DNA of 7,980 nt, from assembly GCA_030593785.1 (NCBI GenBank), contig JAUVGM010000095.1, positions 1-7,980 on the forward strand. Direction: 5' to 3'. The DNA is from Gammaproteobacteria bacterium (GTDB taxonomy: Bacteria > Pseudomonadota > Gammaproteobacteria > UBA6429 > Thiohalophilaceae). Positions 5,438-7,980 of the stretch are shown here, in pieces (positions within the stretch are counted from its first letter, which is position 1; the number at the start of each line of letters is the position of its first letter). The position numbers and the translations under genes were made by a program. A model generated the notes under the pieces. That model was given only the letters and a program-made list of their open reading frames with translations, did no database searches and was not told the origin of the DNA.

Positions 5438-6661
5438 ATGTGGCGATATAAACTTATATTATTTATCTTTTTTCTTCCACTTGCCATCTACACCTTATGG
5501 CAAAGTGTTCGTGCATTTGAACTTCGTTATTTTTTACAACGACTTGCTATTTTATTTAACACAAAAGTTAAACCTGATGGAATATGGATTCACGCTGCAT
5601 CAGTAGGTGAAGTTAACGCCGTTATCCCGCTTATATTAAAAATACGTGCCGAACATCCCACTACACCGATTACTTTAACAAGTAATACAACTACCAGCGC
5701 GGCGGTGGCATTAAAACAATTACCTGAAGGTGTTTTACATATTTATTTCCCTTTAGATTATCACTGGGCAATGAAACGTATTGTTAAATTAATTAACCCT
5801 AAAACGATTTTTATTGTAGAAACGGAATTTTGGCCAAGTCTTTATCGTTACGTTAATAAAAAAAATATTCCCTTAATTATTATCAATGGCCGAATATCAG
5901 AAAAAACATTACACGCAAAAGACTGGTTGAAGAAAATTTACGCAACAACTTTACTACTTGTAACAAAAGTCTATGCACGTTCAGAAACAGACAAAGATAG
6001 ATTCATCCAACTTGGTGCAAACACTGCTGACATTGAAGTACTGGGTAATATTAAATTCTCTGCGCTGACATCAGATAAAATCGAACCTATTAATTTATCC
6101 AGATTTTATGTCTTAGCAGCCTCGACACGAGATGATGAAGAACAACTTATTGTTGATGCCTGGCTTAAAGCCGAACATGGGGATCATCTGCTCGTCATCG
6201 TCCCGCGGCACCCTCAACGCTTATCAGAAATATTAACTCAACTAAAACAATTCAATATTGAAATAGCTATTCGCAGTAAAAATGAACCCGTTACAGCAAC
6301 AACAGATATTTATATCGCGGACACCATAGGTGAACTTAAACAGTTTATCGCCGGCTCAGAATTTGTATTAATGGGTGGCTCGTTTGTAGAAAAAGGTGGT
6401 CATAATATTTTGGAAGTCGCACAACTTGGCAAAGCGGTTGTGTTTGGACCAGATATGCGCAGTTTTGAGGATGAAGCAGAACTTTTTTTACAGTATAAAG
6501 CAGGTATACAATGTAATTTAAACCAATTAGCCAGTGTTTTTAACCGGCTAATCGATGATAATGAATACAAGCAGGGTTTTGAAAAAAATGCCTCGGAATT
6601 AATTATTTCATACAAAAATATCATTAATCATTATTACAACAAAATAAAAATATACTTTTAA
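5438..6661 (+). CDS. waaA: 3-deoxy-D-manno-octulosonic acid (Kdo) transferase
   Basis: A 407-residue GT30-family glycosyltransferase that moves Kdo from CMP-Kdo onto the lipid A precursor at the inner membrane, the step joining lipid A and core. It has an N-terminal hydrophobic anchor (about 6-20), then IWIHAASVGEVNA (49-61) with the expected catalytic Glu58, VETEFWPSL (127-135), NGRIS (150-154), VLGNIKF (201-207), STRDDEE (229-235), VPRHPQR (255-261), MGGSFVEKGGHNILEVA (312-328) and GPDMRSFED (337-345). All blocks of the family are present; the length is slightly under the usual 420 or so. It lies 5 bases after lpxL with no good ribosome site, so coupling is likely. Its C-terminal tail is very rich in Asn, Lys, Ile and Tyr, reflecting the local AT bias. 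Whether it adds one or two Kdo units cannot be seen. Confidence 0.95.
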   Translation: MWRYKLILFIFFLPLAIYTLWQSVRAFELRYFLQRLAILFNTKVKPDGIWIHAASVGEVNAVIPLILKIRAEHPTTPITLTSNTTTSAAVALKQLPEGVLHIYFPLDYHWAMKRIVKLINPKTIFIVETEFWPSLYRYVNKKNIPLIIINGRISEKTLHAKDWLKKIYATTLLLVTKVYARSETDKDRFIQLGANTADIEVLGNIKFSALTSDKIEPINLSRFYVLAASTRDDEEQLIVDAWLKAEHGDHLLVIVPRHPQRLSEILTQLKQFNIEIAIRSKNEPVTATTDIYIADTIGELKQFIAGSEFVLMGGSFVEKGGHNILEVAQLGKAVVFGPDMRSFEDEAELFLQYKAGIQCNLNQLASVFNRLIDDNEYKQGFEKNASELIISYKNIINHYYNKIKIYF

Positions 6662-6670
6662 GGAAAGACT

Positions 6671-7183
6671 ATGATTTTAGATCTTGGTTGTTGCAGAGGT
6701 AAAATCCCTGGCTCAATAGGAATGGATATTTACCCATATGATGGAGTAGATATTGTACATGACCTGAATATAACACCCTGGCCAATTGAAGATAATTCAA
6801 TCGATCTTGTAAGCGCCAAACACATTATTGAGCATGTTGAAAGCATTCCCGCTTTCATGAAAGAAATTCATAGAGTATCGAAGCCGGGTGGTAAAGTAAT
6901 TATTGAAACCCCACATTTCACATCGTTAGATTCATGGGCAGATCCAACTCACCGCTGGCATCTTTCAACTAATTTTACAGATCAATTTATTAAAGGATCA
7001 TATTTAGCAGAGCAAATTGGTGAATTTAAAATTCTGGTGAATAAAGTTTCCTTTGGTAGCTTCATAATGACGTGGCCAGCCCGTTTGATTTGCGCTGTTT
7101 TTGGAAGACGATTCTGGGAAAGATATTTTAGTTTTATTTTTCGCGCAAGAAACCTTTATACTGAGTTGGAAATTATAAAGTAG
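6671..7183 (+). CDS. Short class I SAM-dependent methyltransferase in LPS gene context
   Basis: A 170-residue methyltransferase that begins directly at motif I: ILDLGCCRGKIPGSIGMDIYP (2-22), followed by VHDLN (29-33), SIDLVSAKHIIEHV (43-56), EIHRVSKPGGKVIIETPH (65-82) and DPTHRWHLS (91-99). These match the Methyltransf_11 style, small enzymes common in surface-polysaccharide clusters. The usual GCG of motif I is GCC here, so a glycine of the SAM-binding loop is replaced by Cys8. The start is supported by AAGGA about 7 bases upstream; the gene follows waaA after 9 bases, in the same transcript. A hydrophobic stretch at about 129-144 may mediate membrane contact. The substrate is unknown; a sugar or lipid-linked glycan is only an inference from position. 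Confidence 0.82.
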   Translation: MILDLGCCRGKIPGSIGMDIYPYDGVDIVHDLNITPWPIEDNSIDLVSAKHIIEHVESIPAFMKEIHRVSKPGGKVIIETPHFTSLDSWADPTHRWHLSTNFTDQFIKGSYLAEQIGEFKILVNKVSFGSFIMTWPARLICAVFGRRFWERYFSFIFRARNLYTELEIIK

Positions 7184-7252
7184 TATGAATGTTAGACACG
7201 GTAATAGATGAATCGCCATATTAAAACTCTATGCCGGACTTTCCCATTAAGG

Positions 7253-7258
7253 TATAAT
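7253..7258 (+). promoter_or_regulatory. Candidate -10 box before the FkbM-family gene
   Basis: A perfect TATAAT lies 46 bases before the FkbM start in the 121-base gap after the short methyltransferase. No good -35 box is found at 16-18 bases upstream (the best is about TATGCC), and there is no extended TG element. The larger gap and absent overlap suggest the FkbM gene may have its own promoter, but no terminator was seen in the gap, so co-transcription from waaA is also possible. Nothing else was recognised in the gap. Confidence 0.35.
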
Positions 7259-7304
7259 TGATATATTAACTGGTCAAATTTTATAAATCGGATTCCTACA
7301 AAAC

Positions 7305-7980
7305 ATGTCAACTAAATATAAATTTACCTCAATAGAAAAGTTACAGAGTGCAATAAAAAACGTTAACTACCATCCCAGTAAACTACGTCGTTTTTTAAGG
7401 AAAGCATACTGGGCATTATTTATATACTATTTTAGACCCAGTCACATTGTTTCTGTCCTAACACGTACAGGGCTTCTTAAATATGAAAGTCGCGATCGTG
7501 TTGTAGGACGAATACTAGAAGTACAACGACATTTTGACTTTAGTCAAATTGAATCAACAGAAAAACTTCTGAAAAAAATTGGTGTTTTAAATAAAACACC
7601 TGAAGGCACTGTAATTGACGTAGGTGGGTTCCTTGGAATGTCTTCAATTTCATTTATGCATGAAAACATTTTTTCTAAAGCCATCACATTTGAACCTAAC
7701 CCTACTAGTTTTAATCTGTTGAAACAAAATGTATCTGATAATTTTTTAGAAGATAGAATTTCATATTATAACGTCGCCCTTTCGAATGCTAACAGTACTT
7801 TAGATTTTGAATTAAGTGCAACCAACTATGGGGATCATCGAATACGCAATCAAAATGATGATAACCCCGGCGCTTTTAATGAAGGAGATCGAAAGATTAT
7901 CTCTGTTAAAGCAACTAAATTTGATGACATCATTTCCGAAGAAAGTAGCATTAACCCACAAGATATAAAATTAATATGGA
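7305..7980 (+). CDS. FkbM-family methyltransferase, C-terminal part missing at window edge
   Basis: An open frame from ATG 7305 runs off the right end after 225 codons. The N-terminal 95 or so residues are basic and aromatic, with a hydrophobic patch near 35-43 (YWALFIYYF). Then comes the SAM-binding block VIDVGGFLGMSSISFM (103-118), FEPNPTSFNLLKQNV (129-143) as motif II, a YYNVALSNANSTLDF stretch (153-167) and a late ISVKATKFDDI block (199-209) followed by NPQDIKLIW, after which FkbM proteins normally read IDVEG/IDVQG. This order is diagnostic of the FkbM family, O-methyltransferases often acting on sugars in glycan clusters. No strong ribosome site precedes the ATG (CGGA is the nearest match), and the start could lie elsewhere. 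The substrate is unknown. Confidence 0.85.
   Translation, partial: MSTKYKFTSIEKLQSAIKNVNYHPSKLRRFLRKAYWALFIYYFRPSHIVSVLTRTGLLKYESRDRVVGRILEVQRHFDFSQIESTEKLLKKIGVLNKTPEGTVIDVGGFLGMSSISFMHENIFSKAITFEPNPTSFNLLKQNVSDNFLEDRISYYNVALSNANSTLDFELSATNYGDHRIRNQNDDNPGAFNEGDRKIISVKATKFDDIISEESSINPQDIKLIW

Noticed and set aside
2901..6685. 13-base identical string GATTTTAGATCTT at 2901-2913 and 6673-6685 as a repeat
   Set aside because: Both copies lie inside coding sequence, and only one pair was found; a chance match is the simplest reading.
1..7980. CRISPR array, insertion sequence, tRNA, rRNA, toxin-antitoxin or phage defence genes
   Set aside because: No regularly spaced repeats, transposase motifs, tRNA-like folds or defence domains were seen on either strand.

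Overview
The window reads as chromosomal DNA from a Gram-negative gammaproteobacterium. The signs are an outer-membrane barrel protein ending in Phe, a lipid A late acyltransferase and a Kdo transferase. A marine Thiotrichales-like lineage such as Methylophaga or Cycloclasticus is only a guess from gene style and modest GC. Hand counts on 60-base samples give about 50% GC at 1561-1620, 42% at 2881-2940 and 27% at 6481-6540, so the right-hand part is clearly more AT-rich.

Left block (1-2584, minus strand): a compact metal-uptake operon. In transcription order it holds a small secreted protein with His and Cys motifs, an outer-membrane porin-like barrel with His pairs, a ZnuA-type periplasmic metal-binding protein, and the first 39 codons of a ZnuB-type membrane permease. 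The last two overlap by four bases. Together they give an outer-membrane entry route, a periplasmic carrier and an inner-membrane transporter, most likely for zinc. The ATPase should lie beyond the left edge.

Centre (2585-3540): a divergent intergenic region with several short inverted repeats, then a plus-strand gene of the protein-L-isoaspartate methyltransferase family closed by a strong intrinsic terminator.

Right block (3575-7980, plus strand): a single-domain rhodanese, an isochorismatase-fold hydrolase of the ISOC1/ISOC2 type, LpxL and WaaA (spaced so closely that they look translationally coupled), a short SAM methyltransferase, and a FkbM-family methyltransferase cut by the window edge. 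LpxL acylates lipid A and WaaA adds Kdo. The two methyltransferases probably begin a lipopolysaccharide or other surface-glycan cluster continuing to the right.

Most of the window is recognisable housekeeping and envelope biology. I see no mobile element, CRISPR array, tRNA or rRNA, and no convincing wholly new system. The least described parts are the His/Cys peptide plus His-rich porin pairing, the motif-poor isoaspartate methyltransferase relative, and the divergent methyltransferase after waaA.
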